Shown piece after piece: positions 26,967 through 36,438 of a stretch of 62,943 bases of DNA. Within the stretch, counting starts at the first letter, position 1, and every line of letters starts with the position of its first letter. The notes beneath the pieces are model-generated. The model worked only from the letters and a program-made list of their open reading frames with translations. It was not told the DNA's origin and made no database searches. This DNA comes from Bacteroidota bacterium (GTDB lineage: Bacteria > Bacteroidota > Bacteroidia > Chitinophagales > Chitinophagaceae). The position numbers and the translations under genes are program-made. The stretch covers positions 1 through 62,943 of the forward strand of contig JAFDXG010000159.1 in assembly GCA_018268105.1 (NCBI GenBank), read 5' to 3'.

Positions 26967-28127
26967 AGTCTGCGGTAAGGCTTTTACCCCGTCGCCAATT
27001 AATGAACTGTAAATAGTAGGTGTATAACCAATCCTTTCCTGGTAATATTGAATTAACTCTTCAGAAAAGCTATCAAAATATTCTTTTTGCACTAATGCAA
27101 TAGCACAGCCGCCAAATCCTGCACCGGTCATTCGTGCCCCGGCAACATGTTTATTAGAGATACAATAGTCAACAATTGTATCAAGCTCTATTCCCGAAAC
27201 TTCGTAAAGATGTCTCAGTGAATCGTGAGATGCATACATCAGCCGGCCGAAAGCTGTAAGGTTACCGGCTGCCAGCGCTTTTGCAGCTTCTTTCACACGA
27301 ACATTTTCCTCTACTACATGTTTTGCTCTTTTACGTACGATATCATTAGCAATAAGATGCTGATGTGCAGCAAAATCCTTAGTATCCATATCACATAGAT
27401 ACTGCATCCGGTGTGCAGACTTTAATACATTGAGCGCTTCATTACATTCCATTACCCGCTCATTATACTTCGACTCTGCAAGTGCCCTCACTTTGTTGGT
27501 ATTAATAATTGCAAGCAAATAACCATCAAGATTACAATCTACCACTTCATAATTGAGTGTATCACAATTTAACTGCATCGCTTTATCTTTTTGACCAAAC
27601 GCAACAGCAAATTGGTCCATAATCCCTGAATTGAGACCTATAAAAATATTCTCCACATCCTTGGCAAGTTTAACAAGGTCAAGTTTGGATATACCTGCGC
27701 CTATCAGTTCATTTAATGCATAAGCGGTAACAATTTCAATGGATGCAGACGAAGACAGTCCCGATCCGATAGGGATATTTCCCCAATACAAAATATCTAT
27801 ACCCTGAGGGACATGCCCTGCTTTGATTAACCGGTCAATCACCCCTAAAGGATAATTATACCAGTTTTTATCCATTTTAGTATATCCATCGGGCCTGATT
27901 TCAATATCAAGCGTCTCTTTGAAATTGAGACTGCGAAAGCGAAAGACCGACTCGTTATTCGGCGCCAAAAGCATATATGTTCCAAAAGTAATAGCACAGG
28001 GCATTACTAATCCTCCATTATAATCAATATGCTCACCTATCAGATTCACCCGCCCCGGAGCAAAATAACTTTTAGTGTGGGCACGTCCAAAAATTCTAAC
28101 AAATTGTTCTGCAAGCTGATTATCCAT
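26955..28127 (-). CDS. galK: Galactokinase
   Basis: Phosphorylates galactose at C1 with ATP, the first step of the Leloir pathway. The 390-residue protein carries the family signature GRVNLIGEHIDYNGG at residues 25-39, the GHMP ATP loop GSGLSSSAS at 121-129 and the third GHMP motif RMTGAGFGGCAIAL near the end. The catalytic aspartate is probably in SGIMDQFAVAFG. The gene is the only recognisable galactose gene in the window; galT, galM and a regulator are not nearby. Its end overlaps the convergent oxidoreductase gene by 12 bases. Confidence 0.96.
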   Translation of the reverse strand: MDNQLAEQFVRIFGRAHTKSYFAPGRVNLIGEHIDYNGGLVMPCAITFGTYMLLAPNNESVFRFRSLNFKETLDIEIRPDGYTKMDKNWYNYPLGVIDRLIKAGHVPQGIDILYWGNIPIGSGLSSSASIEIVTAYALNELIGAGISKLDLVKLAKDVENIFIGLNSGIMDQFAVAFGQKDKAMQLNCDTLNYEVVDCNLDGYLLAIINTNKVRALAESKYNERVMECNEALNVLKSAHRMQYLCDMDTKDFAAHQHLIANDIVRKRAKHVVEENVRVKEAAKALAAGNLTAFGRLMYASHDSLRHLYEVSGIELDTIVDYCISNKHVAGARMTGAGFGGCAIALVQKEYFDSFSEELIQYYQERIGYTPTIYSSLIGDGVKALPQTLLI

Positions 28128-28263
28128 ACTGAAAAAATAATTTTGAATGCAGCAATATTACTATAAAAAATACTTTCTTCACGGGTATCAGCATTTCAGT
28201 ATCTTCTCATAGCCAAACAGAACACTTATCTTAATTTATATCATCCGCTTAAATGATAAAAAA

Positions 28264-29001
28264 ATGAAGTACTTATTATTTTCCATTGTAATTACAATCA
28301 GTATGATGCAAAGGGGAAATTCAGATAATCATTTTGCACTCAGCCCGGCAAAACAAACTGCTACAACCACCCGTCAGTTTAACTGGGAGATATTGTTTGA
28401 TGGAAAAGATATAAAGAAATGGAGAAAAACTACCAGCGACAGCATGCCTTCCAATGGATGGGTGATAGAAGGCAATACACTCTCTGTAACACCGGGTAGA
28501 AAAGGAGGTGATATCATAACACGTTCTTTGTACAGCAGTTTTGAACTGGTATTTGATTTTAAACTCACCAAAGAAGCTAACAGCGGTATTAAATACCTGG
28601 TAACACAGATAGAAAACAGCAAAACACAGCATGCCTCCATGATGGGAATAGAATACCAGATTATTGATGATTATAATCATCCGGAGATAAAAGATAACCC
28701 CAACAGTTCTATTTCCACTGCTTCAGCATATTTATTATATGCACCTGAGGGGAAAAAATTATTGCCGCCTGGCAAATGGAACAGCGGTAAAATAATTGTG
28801 AAAGGCAAATACGCTGAACACTGGCTTAATGGTGTGCTGGTAACCCGCTACACCAGGGGAACTGCTGAATTTGAAAATAAAGTGAGCCAGACAAAATTTA
28901 AAGACTATCCGGAATATGCAAAAGCAGACATCGGACATATTATGCTCACCGATCATGGTGACCGGGTATATTTCAGAAATATTAAAATAAGAAGACTGTG
29001 A
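28264..29001 (+). CDS. DUF1080 protein (3-keto-disaccharide hydrolase-like), secreted
   Basis: A 245-residue protein with a signal peptide and one DUF1080 beta-jelly-roll (WEILFDGKDIKKWRKT, GGDIITRSLYSSFELVFDFKL, SGIKYLV, EYQIIDDYNHPE, HIMLTDHGDRVYFRNIKI). This domain is now associated with cleavage of 3-keto-glycosides by an elimination/hydration route, so a periplasmic role on oxidised disaccharides or glucosides is likely. The gene is monocistronic between galK and an MscS gene. I did not identify the catalytic residues. Confidence 0.85.
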   Translation: MKYLLFSIVITISMMQRGNSDNHFALSPAKQTATTTRQFNWEILFDGKDIKKWRKTTSDSMPSNGWVIEGNTLSVTPGRKGGDIITRSLYSSFELVFDFKLTKEANSGIKYLVTQIENSKTQHASMMGIEYQIIDDYNHPEIKDNPNSSISTASAYLLYAPEGKKLLPPGKWNSGKIIVKGKYAEHWLNGVLVTRYTRGTAEFENKVSQTKFKDYPEYAKADIGHIMLTDHGDRVYFRNIKIRRL

Positions 29002-29029
29002 TTAAGAATATACCGGTTATTTTATTATT

Positions 29030-30052
29030 TTATTCATCCTTACTGATATGAATGGTTCTTACCGGAAATGGAATATTTATCTGTTCTTCATCATATCTTT
29101 TTTTCAGCCTTTTTATAAACTCATGTCTTATGATATACTGGCTGGTAAAATCTTTTACTTTAATAAAAGCCTTCAGATTAATACTGCTATCACCAAACTG
29201 CTGAAAACGTATAAAGGGATCAAAATTGGGAATACATTCTTCCCGGTCTTCCTGCATTTGCCTGATCACTTCCAGCGTTACACGTTCTACTTTATCCAGG
29301 TCGCTGCTATAGTCCACTCCAATAGCCACATCCATAGTGAAATCCTGTTCTGGATAAAAAAAATTGGAAACAATAAGACCAGAAAGTTTTGCATTGGGTA
29401 CTATAATTAAACTATTCGTACCCAATCTCAGCGAAGTGTAGCGCCAGCTTATATCTTCTACAAATCCCTCCTGTCCGGAATCAAGTCTTATATAGTCTCC
29501 CGGATTAATTTTTTTTGTAGAGATCAACTGAATACCCGCAAAAAGATTTGACAATGTATCCTGTAAGGCAAGCGCAACCGCCAAACCACCCACGCCCAAT
29601 GCCGTTAAAATAGGGGTGATTTGAATACCCAGCGACTGTAAAATAACCAGGAACCCGATACAATACACAATCACCTTTATAATATTGCCTACAATGGAAG
29701 AAGAAGCCGGCACTTTATCACTTCCCTTTGGTTTTATAGTGGTTAACCCAGCAAATACAGTAGCTAATATCCAGGTAACTGAAAAAATATAAAAAATCAA
29801 CAACCCGTTTTCTACCCAGTGATGATATTTTTCATCCATCTGTACTTCTCTCCAGCCAAAGTATATACCTAAAGCAACAAACCATGCCATCACCCATTTT
29901 GAAACACTACTTATAATAAGATCATCACCCGTCCATTTACTGCGGGCCGCTATTTTGTGCAGTACCGGAATCAATAGCTTCTGAATCAAAACTCCAAGTA
30001 CAATACCGCAGCCCGTATAAATAGCAAAATGTAAAAACTCATTCCAGGTCAT
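29030..30052 (-). CDS. MscS family mechanosensitive channel
   Basis: A 340-residue inner-membrane channel that opens under membrane tension. Four or five hydrophobic segments lie in residues 1-165; the pore-lining TM3 is the alanine/glycine-rich ALGVGGLAVALALQDTLSNL, followed by the family beta domain start PGDYIRLDSGQEGFVEDISWRY and a C-terminal alpha/beta domain (DVAIGVDYSSD). Length and order are usual. It is convergent with the DUF1080 gene, with 28 bases between the stops. Confidence 0.93.
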   Translation of the reverse strand: MTWNEFLHFAIYTGCGIVLGVLIQKLLIPVLHKIAARSKWTGDDLIISSVSKWVMAWFVALGIYFGWREVQMDEKYHHWVENGLLIFYIFSVTWILATVFAGLTTIKPKGSDKVPASSSIVGNIIKVIVYCIGFLVILQSLGIQITPILTALGVGGLAVALALQDTLSNLFAGIQLISTKKINPGDYIRLDSGQEGFVEDISWRYTSLRLGTNSLIIVPNAKLSGLIVSNFFYPEQDFTMDVAIGVDYSSDLDKVERVTLEVIRQMQEDREECIPNFDPFIRFQQFGDSSINLKAFIKVKDFTSQYIIRHEFIKRLKKRYDEEQINIPFPVRTIHISKDE

Positions 30053-30186
30053 ATCTTATTTTTTATAGTAATTAAGTTTACCGGGATTTTCCCGCCAAAT
30101 CCGATGGTTGCAAATATCAGGCTGCAAAATTATATATTCACGATTTTGTAAAAAAAACCAGCAGGGAAATTGTCAAAAAAAACGGT

Positions 30187-31095
30187 TTATGTATGCACAT
30201 AAAGTTGTATTAACCAATACCAGAAAGCAGTAGTAATAAAAGAAAGTGCGATACCTATACCTATAACAAGATTAGATAACCTGGGATTGAGATTGTATTG
30301 CGAAGCTATAATACCCGATGTAAGAAACGGGGGCATTGCCGACTCAAATATACTGATCTGTGCATGCATATCTTTCATTCGGGCAAACCAGGCAACCGAA
30401 AAGATAATTGCCGGTGCTATAAAGAGTTTAAAGAACAAGGCATACTTAATATGCTTTATTTCATTTTGCCATCCCTCAAATTTGATTTGAAGACCTATGG
30501 AAAATAATGCAAGCGGCGCTATAGTTGCTGCCACAATATCAAATAACGGTTCCAAAAATGCCAGGTCAACAAAAGATGGCAATATCAGCGACAAAACACA
30601 GGCTACAAAAGGCGGGAAACTGATAATACGTTTGATCAGCATTGCTGCGGAGATACTTTCCTCACCGGAAACCCGCAGGGCTATTACCACACCAACAGTA
30701 GCCAGCAACAAAAATGACACCTGATCGCAGATGACTGCTATACTCAACTCAGCACTTGAAAAATACGCTATCACAAGGGGGAAGCCTACAAATGAAGTAT
30801 TTGACAAACCTGTTGTTAATAACAACCCGGCTTTTGTGGGTTTATCGAGTTTTTTGCCCGCATACACAGCGATGTAAATCCATGCTGTCACCCACACTAT
30901 TACCGGCATCAGAATAGGCAGGAGCAACGATCTTTCCCACTGTATATGCGGAAGAAATTTAAATGACACTGCCGGTAATGCAAGGTTAATAATCCAGGCA
31001 TTTACTGCCTTAAAACTGTCTGCCGGCAGCTTTTTAGAGCGCTGCAGCAGGTAGCCTACAAGAATACACAATCCGATCAGCAGAAAGTTTGACAT
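30187..31095 (-). CDS. AEC family (auxin efflux carrier-like) transporter
   Basis: A 302-residue permease with about ten hydrophobic segments, with family motifs SNTSFVGFPLVIAYF in the middle and the C-terminal TSGIIASQYN that lines the ion path. The ATG at 31095 was chosen over an in-frame TTG two codons earlier. AEC transporters move small organic acids or metabolites across the inner membrane; the substrate is not readable. It lies on the minus strand behind the divergent DUF4251 gene. Confidence 0.9.
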   Translation of the reverse strand: MSNFLLIGLCILVGYLLQRSKKLPADSFKAVNAWIINLALPAVSFKFLPHIQWERSLLLPILMPVIVWVTAWIYIAVYAGKKLDKPTKAGLLLTTGLSNTSFVGFPLVIAYFSSAELSIAVICDQVSFLLLATVGVVIALRVSGEESISAAMLIKRIISFPPFVACVLSLILPSFVDLAFLEPLFDIVAATIAPLALFSIGLQIKFEGWQNEIKHIKYALFFKLFIAPAIIFSVAWFARMKDMHAQISIFESAMPPFLTSGIIASQYNLNPRLSNLVIGIGIALSFITTAFWYWLIQLYVHT

Positions 31096-31190
31096 TCGCA
31101 ATAATACAACAGAATTTTAAGATTTCATTGGGAATTGAACTTAAACAAAGCTGCTGCCCTGGTGTCTAACGGGTATAAAAATAATTCAAT

Positions 31191-31691
31191 ATGAAAAATA
31201 TTTTAAGATACTTGTTAGCTGGTGTATGCATATTGACATTGCAATTAAATACCCAGGCACAAACGAAAAAAGACGAACAAAAAGCAGAAGAAAGAATGGT
31301 GGTCAAAAATGCAATGGATACCAGAAATTATACTTTCATTGCTCAGTCAATGATACCCATGTCGGGTATGATGCGACAGTTGACAGGCTTATATGATCTT
31401 ACAGTTTCAGACAATAAGGTTGTCAGTTTCCTGCCTTATATGGGAAGAATATATATGCCAATGATAGACCCTGTGAATGATGGACCTTTAAGATTTACAT
31501 CAAAAGATTTTACTTACAATGCCAATGCAGACAGCAAAAAAGGATGGACTATTTCCATTAAGCCTAATGATGTAAGATCAGTAAGGGAGTTTACATTGAA
31601 TGTGCAGGACAACGGAAGAGCAACACTACAGGTAATGGGGAATGACAGACAGCCCATTACATTTTATGGCTATATAGAAACAACCGTTTAA
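31191..31691 (+). CDS. DUF4251 family secreted protein
   Basis: A 166-residue exported protein: signal peptide to about residue 23 (QLNTQAQ), then a domain of alternating hydrophobic strands (NYTFIAQSMIPMSG; VVSFLPYMGRIYMP; KDFTYNANADSKKGWTISIK) matching DUF4251, found in Bacteroidota. The beta-strand GxxY motif and RATLQVMGNDRQPITFYGYI end are typical. No catalytic motif. It stands alone between an AEC transporter and mutS; the function is unknown. Confidence 0.82.
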   Translation: MKNILRYLLAGVCILTLQLNTQAQTKKDEQKAEERMVVKNAMDTRNYTFIAQSMIPMSGMMRQLTGLYDLTVSDNKVVSFLPYMGRIYMPMIDPVNDGPLRFTSKDFTYNANADSKKGWTISIKPNDVRSVREFTLNVQDNGRATLQVMGNDRQPITFYGYIETTV

Positions 31692-31728
31692 ATTGTTTTG
31701 AAGGTTTGGAGTTTGAAATTTCGGGTTT

Positions 31729-31750
31729 CGGGTTGTATTTGTACAACCCG
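31729..31750 (+). terminator. Hairpin after the DUF4251 gene
   Basis: CGGGTTGTA (31729-31737) pairs with TACAACCCG (31742-31750) with a four-base loop. No long T tract follows, so its strength as a terminator is uncertain. Confidence 0.45.
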
Positions 31751-31845
31751 CATTTCATTGTCAACGGTTCAAAAGCTTAAATCATATCCTTCTCAAGGTT
31801 TATAGTTTGGGGATAGATAGGAAAGGTATTTGTAAGTCCATTGCT

Positions 31846-31853
31846 TATTTTTG
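31846..31853 (+). promoter_or_regulatory. -7 box TATTTTTG for mutS
   Basis: A full TAnnTTTG match ending eight bases before the ATG at 31862. Its position inside the upstream extension of the reading frame (31841-31861) supports the later ATG and suggests a short or absent leader. Confidence 0.55.
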
Positions 31854-31861
31854 GCCTCCTT

Positions 31862-34468
31862 ATGGCTAAAGCAGGAACAGATACTCCAATGATGCAGCAG
31901 CACCGGGCTATTAAGCAAAAATATCCCGATGCTATATTGCTGTTCAGAGTGGGAGATTTTTATGAAACCTTTGGAGAAGATGCGATCAGGTCATCGCAGG
32001 TATTAGGTATTACTCTTACCAAAAGAAATAATGGCGCTGCTGCATCATCCGAACTGGCAGGGTTTCCGCATCATGCACTGGATACCTACCTTCATAAACT
32101 GGTGAAGGCGGGTTACCGTGTAGCCATCTGCGATCAGCTCGAAGACCCTAAGGCGGCAAAAGGTGTAGTAAAACGCGGGGTAACGGAAATGGTAACCCCG
32201 GGGGTGGCCACCAATGATAAACTGCTGGAACATAACAGCAATAATTTTTTAGCAGGCGTATATTTGGGCGGGGATATAACCGGAGCTGCTTTTCTGGATA
32301 TATCTACCGGTGAATTTTTTGTGGCAGAAGGAGATACAGAATATATTGATAAACTTTTACAAAGCCTTCGCCCTGCAGAAGTAGTATTTCAACGCAGTTT
32401 TCAAAAACAGTTTAAAGAAACATTCGGTACAAAATTTTATACCTATACTTTAGAAAGCTGGTTGTTTGAAGAAGGCTATGCCACCGAAATTCTGCTGAAA
32501 CATTTCGGCACCCATTCTCTCAAAGGCTTTGGTATAGAAAACTTGCATGCCGGTATCATTGCTGCCGGTGCAGTATTGCATTATCTTAAAGATACAGAGC
32601 ACCCCAACCTGCAGCATATTACCTCAATTCAGCGAATTGACAGGGATGATCACCTGTGGATGGACCGATTTACTATACGCAACCTGGAACTGCTGGGTAT
32701 GGCACAGGAAAGTGGTAACACGCTGCAAAAAGTAATGGACAATACCGTATCACCAATGGGGGCAAGGCTGCTGAAGCGATGGCTGATAATGCCTTTGAAA
32801 GATACAGGTCGCATAAATGAACGATTGAACCTGGTAGAATTTTTTATCAGGGAAACAGATCTTCGTACCGCAATTGTGCAGCACATAAAACAATGCGGCG
32901 ATGTGGAACGGCTGGTAAGTAAGATACCTTTGAAAAAAATCAACCCGCGTGAAGTCAAACATATAGCCCGCGGGCTGCACCATATTGAAGCAATTAAAAA
33001 TCTCTGTTTAAACTGCAGCAATGCTTATCTGAAAAGACTGGCAGATACCCTAAACCCATGCAGTTATATTTCTCAAAAAATAAATAAAGAAATTATTGAC
33101 AATCCGCCCGTACAGGCAAACAAGGGTGGTATGATACATGCAGGGATTCATGCGGAACTTGATGAACTGAGGAACATTGCAACCGGTGGAAAAGAATACC
33201 TTATAGCATTGCAACAAAAGGAAATGCAGGCAACAGGTATATCTTCTCTGAAAGTAGGGTTTAATAATGTTTTTGGATATTATCTGGAAGTAACAAATTC
33301 TCATAAATCAAAAGTGCCGGAAAGCTGGTTAAGGAAACAAACCCTGGCAAATGCAGAGCGTTATATTACTCCGGAACTGAAACATTATGAAGAAAAAATT
33401 ACCGGTGCGGAAGAAAAGATATTGCAGATAGAACAGGAACTGTATGACAAACTGTTGCTGGAATTACAAGATTATATTGCACCCATGCAGGTGAATGGGA
33501 ATATCCTCGCCATTCTCGATTGCCTGACCTGCTACGCCAATAACGCCCTGCAATTTAATTACAAAAAACCCCAGTTGCATGATGGGGCTGCTTTGGAACT
33601 GAAGGAGAGTCGTCACCCTGTAATAGAACGCTTCCTGCCACCCGGTGAGCAATATATTGCTAATGATATATTGCTTGATCCTGCAGATCAGCAGATTATT
33701 ATTCTTACCGGTCCCAATATGAGTGGTAAAAGTGCATTGCTTCGCCAGACTGCACTTATTACCCTGATGGCGCATACCGGAAGCTTTGTACCGGCATCTT
33801 CAGCCCGCATCGCGCTGACAGATAAAATATTTACACGTGTAGGCGCCTCAGACAACCTAAGTGGCGGAGAGTCTACTTTTATGGTGGAGATGAATGAAAC
33901 CGCCAGCATCATCAATAATATTTCTGCCGGCAGCCTGATCTTACTGGACGAGATTGGCAGAGGCACTTCCACGTATGACGGGATCTCCATTGCATGGAGT
34001 ATTGCAGAATTTTTGCACGATTCAACCTGTCGCCCGAAAACTTTATTTGCTACGCACTATCACGAACTGAATGAACTGGAAAATAAATTGCCCCGCGTAA
34101 AGAACTATCATGTTACCAATAAAGAATCTGGGAATAAAATCATCTTTCTCCGCAAACTGGCACCAGGCGGCAGTACACACAGCTTTGGTATTCATGTGGC
34201 AAAAATGGCAGGAATGCCTCCTGCGCTTATCAATCGTGCCAATGCCATATTACAACAATTAGAAGACAAACATGCCGGTAATGATGGCAATGAAATAAGC
34301 AAAGCGGTAAAACTATTGTCGGCCCCTCAAATGCAACTTTCTATTTTTGACGCCCATACCGAAGTCTTTGATGATATACGCAGGATGCTGGAGAATACAG
34401 ATATCAACCGCCTGACACCCGTAGAAGCTTTACTGAAACTTAATGAGATAAAGGGGTTGTTGAAATAA
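31862..34468 (+). CDS. mutS: DNA mismatch repair protein MutS
   Basis: Recognises mismatches and starts repair with MutL. From the ATG at 31862 it is 868 residues: the mismatch-binding domain begins with PMMQQHRAIK and LLFRVGDFYETFGEDA, which includes the phenylalanine and glutamate that contact the mismatch (F-x-E in FYETFG). Walker A GPNMSGKS is at 617-624, followed by the ABC-type signature NLSGGEST and Walker B LILLDEIGRGTSTYDG. The full frame opens seven codons upstream, but that stretch holds a -7 box. Normal length, single copy here; no MutL in the window. Confidence 0.98.
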   Translation: MAKAGTDTPMMQQHRAIKQKYPDAILLFRVGDFYETFGEDAIRSSQVLGITLTKRNNGAAASSELAGFPHHALDTYLHKLVKAGYRVAICDQLEDPKAAKGVVKRGVTEMVTPGVATNDKLLEHNSNNFLAGVYLGGDITGAAFLDISTGEFFVAEGDTEYIDKLLQSLRPAEVVFQRSFQKQFKETFGTKFYTYTLESWLFEEGYATEILLKHFGTHSLKGFGIENLHAGIIAAGAVLHYLKDTEHPNLQHITSIQRIDRDDHLWMDRFTIRNLELLGMAQESGNTLQKVMDNTVSPMGARLLKRWLIMPLKDTGRINERLNLVEFFIRETDLRTAIVQHIKQCGDVERLVSKIPLKKINPREVKHIARGLHHIEAIKNLCLNCSNAYLKRLADTLNPCSYISQKINKEIIDNPPVQANKGGMIHAGIHAELDELRNIATGGKEYLIALQQKEMQATGISSLKVGFNNVFGYYLEVTNSHKSKVPESWLRKQTLANAERYITPELKHYEEKITGAEEKILQIEQELYDKLLLELQDYIAPMQVNGNILAILDCLTCYANNALQFNYKKPQLHDGAALELKESRHPVIERFLPPGEQYIANDILLDPADQQIIILTGPNMSGKSALLRQTALITLMAHTGSFVPASSARIALTDKIFTRVGASDNLSGGESTFMVEMNETASIINNISAGSLILLDEIGRGTSTYDGISIAWSIAEFLHDSTCRPKTLFATHYHELNELENKLPRVKNYHVTNKESGNKIIFLRKLAPGGSTHSFGIHVAKMAGMPPALINRANAILQQLEDKHAGNDGNEISKAVKLLSAPQMQLSIFDAHTEVFDDIRRMLENTDINRLTPVEALLKLNEIKGLLK

Positions 34469-34499
34469 GGATTGCCTTTAATAAACCCAAACAATAGCA

Positions 34500-34964
34500 T
34501 TAATGTCTTTTGGATACGTAATTTTTTTCATACATCTCAATCCATTTCTTTACGCTTAGCTTTTTCATTAAATCTGCTATAAGTTTATAGGGAATATCGT
34601 CCAGTTTTTTAAACCGAACGCAGCTTTTCCCCATATCCAGTTTTTGAGCACAGTGTTTAGGATATTCTGCCACGAACCATTTCAATAATTCGGGATCGGT
34701 GTAGAGTCCCATGTGATAAAAATTAATGGAATTTTCCCGGGAAGCAATACCCGCGAAGGGAAGGGGTTCAGCAGGTTTACAATGATAGCCTGCAGGGTAA
34801 ACTGAATGAGGAAGAACATACCCCAATCCACCATAACTAATTGCCGCTTCAAAACCTTTGGGAAGGTTTTTTACAATAACATTATGAAGTTTATTAAATG
34901 GCTCTGCCATCTCCGGAAGAACATTTGCCAGTACCTCCTTTACCGTTTTTACGCTTGTCTTCAT
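34500..34964 (-). CDS. DUF1801 domain protein
   Basis: A 154-residue cytoplasmic protein: SVKTVKEVLANVLPEMAEPF at the start, a PAGYHCKPAEPLPFAGIASR region and NSINFYHMGLY, ending SVKKWIEMYEKNY. The pattern fits the DUF1801/YdhG-like fold; no catalytic motif is known. It is convergent with mutS (31 bases between stops). Function unknown, though related proteins occur near DNA and iron-frataxin-like functions. Confidence 0.8.
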   Translation of the reverse strand: MKTSVKTVKEVLANVLPEMAEPFNKLHNVIVKNLPKGFEAAISYGGLGYVLPHSVYPAGYHCKPAEPLPFAGIASRENSINFYHMGLYTDPELLKWFVAEYPKHCAQKLDMGKSCVRFKKLDDIPYKLIADLMKKLSVKKWIEMYEKNYVSKRH

Positions 34965-35784
34965 GATAATTTTGTTTTACGTTTTTCATTATAAATTTCC
35001 GGTTGCCGAATTATGACGGTAAAGCATTTGAGTTTGTGTAATCACATTAAAAAACTACGCCGGCAATTCAGCAATTAAACGAAGTCGGATAAAGTTATAC
35101 AGATCGTTGTTAATTCTAAAGTCTTTATTGAAGTAGAAATGAGCAAAATCGAATGCCGGGTTTTACCAAATGGATCAGCAAAAAGAAAACAACAAAAGAA
35201 ATAAGTGATATATGGTTGAATTTTATTCAGATCCGATCTTAACAATTACAAACCTGGTATAGAAAATAATTATACATTATTTTTATTCACCTTGTTAATC
35301 ATTATTTATTTCAATGGATGTCAGATTTGGGGTTGGAGTCTCAGAAAGTTCTAAGGCAGTTATCTTTGATTTGGAATTATCTTTGAAAACTGAAAAAAGC
35401 CCTAACTGGTGGAGGGCAAATATGAAAGCCTACGGAGAGTTTGGCAATTCTACAGCAACGGGAAATTAGTAAAAAATATTTCTTCTCCTCCCTGACAAGG
35501 ATAAAATTAGCAGGAAGCTGAGTAGCCCGGAGGATTAAAATATTATTCTGTATTGAAGAGCTGTACTGCAACATTCAAAGATACTTATACTGCAAACAGC
35601 TTCCCAGCCATACAATTGATAATAAAGTATGAAATACGTTTTTAAAAATGAATAAATATGTTCGTATTTTCGGAAATACAGGTGTTGGCTGTAATGCGGA
35701 CAGACACAAAATACAATCAAATTTTAAACAAAAAAACGGATAAGCCGAAAACCGAATAGAGTAGGCAATAAATACAAGAAGAAA
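34965..35784. other. 820-base stretch without a clear gene
   Basis: AT-rich. On the minus strand 35058-35162 is open without a start codon (FDFAHFYFNKDFRINN, then RLRLIAELPA), which reads like the C-terminus of a decayed gene. On the plus strand 35314-35469 is a 51-codon ATG frame (MDVRFGVGVSESSKAVIFDL) with no recognised family. No RNA gene, transposase or strong hairpin is visible. It may be the remains of lost cassettes upstream of the AT-rich island. Confidence 0.35.
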
Positions 35785-36297
35785 ATGAAAAAACTTTTTT
35801 CTCTAACGATTACTTTTTTGATTTTACTCTCGTTAGTTGTGGGTTGTTCACAACCAGAAAGGGTAAAATCCGACACAGCAGTTGATAACACAGAAATTTC
35901 AAAGCAGGCAGTTGACAGTGCTTTTAAAAGAATGTGGCAGAACGTTACTTTTACAAATCTTGCCAGTTATATAAAGACAGATGTTGCTGATAATTTCTTT
36001 GCAATTGACGCAGACGGAGTGACTGCTAATATGGAAGAAACTCTTGCGGACACCACTCGACTAAAAATGCTTGAGTCTTTAAAATTTAAATTTTTTGACG
36101 AACAAATAAAAGTCTATGACAATGTTGCTATTATTAATGGACGAACTCAGGCATTTTCAAATGATAAATATGCTGCAGAGGTATTGTACACGGCAATCTT
36201 TGTAAAGCAAGGCGGAGTTTGGAAGTATAAAAACTGGCAAGGAACATGGTCAAAAAATTCACCACCGCCACCAGCTTTTTCGACTGAAAAGAAATAA
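35785..36297 (+). CDS. SnoaL/DUF4440-like lipoprotein
   Basis: A 170-residue lipoprotein (LVVGCSQPE, cysteine at 21). The rest is a cone-shaped NTF2-like fold by pattern: SKQAVDSAFKRMWQNV, AIDADGV, VYDNVAIINGRTQAFSND, ILYTAIFVKQGGVWKYKNWQGTW-like ending. NTF2-like proteins of this kind often bind small ligands, and no catalytic residues are clear. By eye it is AT-rich compared with the mutS region. It is followed at once by a structured repeat and then a CPBP protease gene. Confidence 0.7.
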   Translation: MKKLFSLTITFLILLSLVVGCSQPERVKSDTAVDNTEISKQAVDSAFKRMWQNVTFTNLASYIKTDVADNFFAIDADGVTANMEETLADTTRLKMLESLKFKFFDEQIKVYDNVAIINGRTQAFSNDKYAAEVLYTAIFVKQGGVWKYKNWQGTWSKNSPPPPAFSTEKK

Positions 36298-36315
36298 GTT
36301 ATTTAAGCGACGGGG

Positions 36316-36390
36316 AAGCACTACAGCCAATAAGCAAATTTGCAAAATGCTTCCTTCGATCGCACTTCGCAAATTTGCCGGACGTTAGCA
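36316..36390. repeat. Structured repeat downstream of the SnoaL-like gene
   Basis: The palindrome GCAAATTTGC occurs at 36334-36343 and again at 36369-36378, so the two copies can pair with each other. The block ends GCCGGACGTTAGCAG. It sits between two AT-rich genes and resembles the stem-and-core layout of recombination sites, but I found no canonical integron core pair. Confidence 0.4.
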
Positions 36391-36438
36391 GAAACCAACA
36401 ACCTGACAATATAATCTGCTATTTTATTAATTAAAAAC

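Noticed and set aside
35314..35469. 51-codon plus-strand ATG frame
   Set aside because: No recognised family, no promoter or signal, and it lies in a run of decayed-looking sequence; kept only as part of the gap note.
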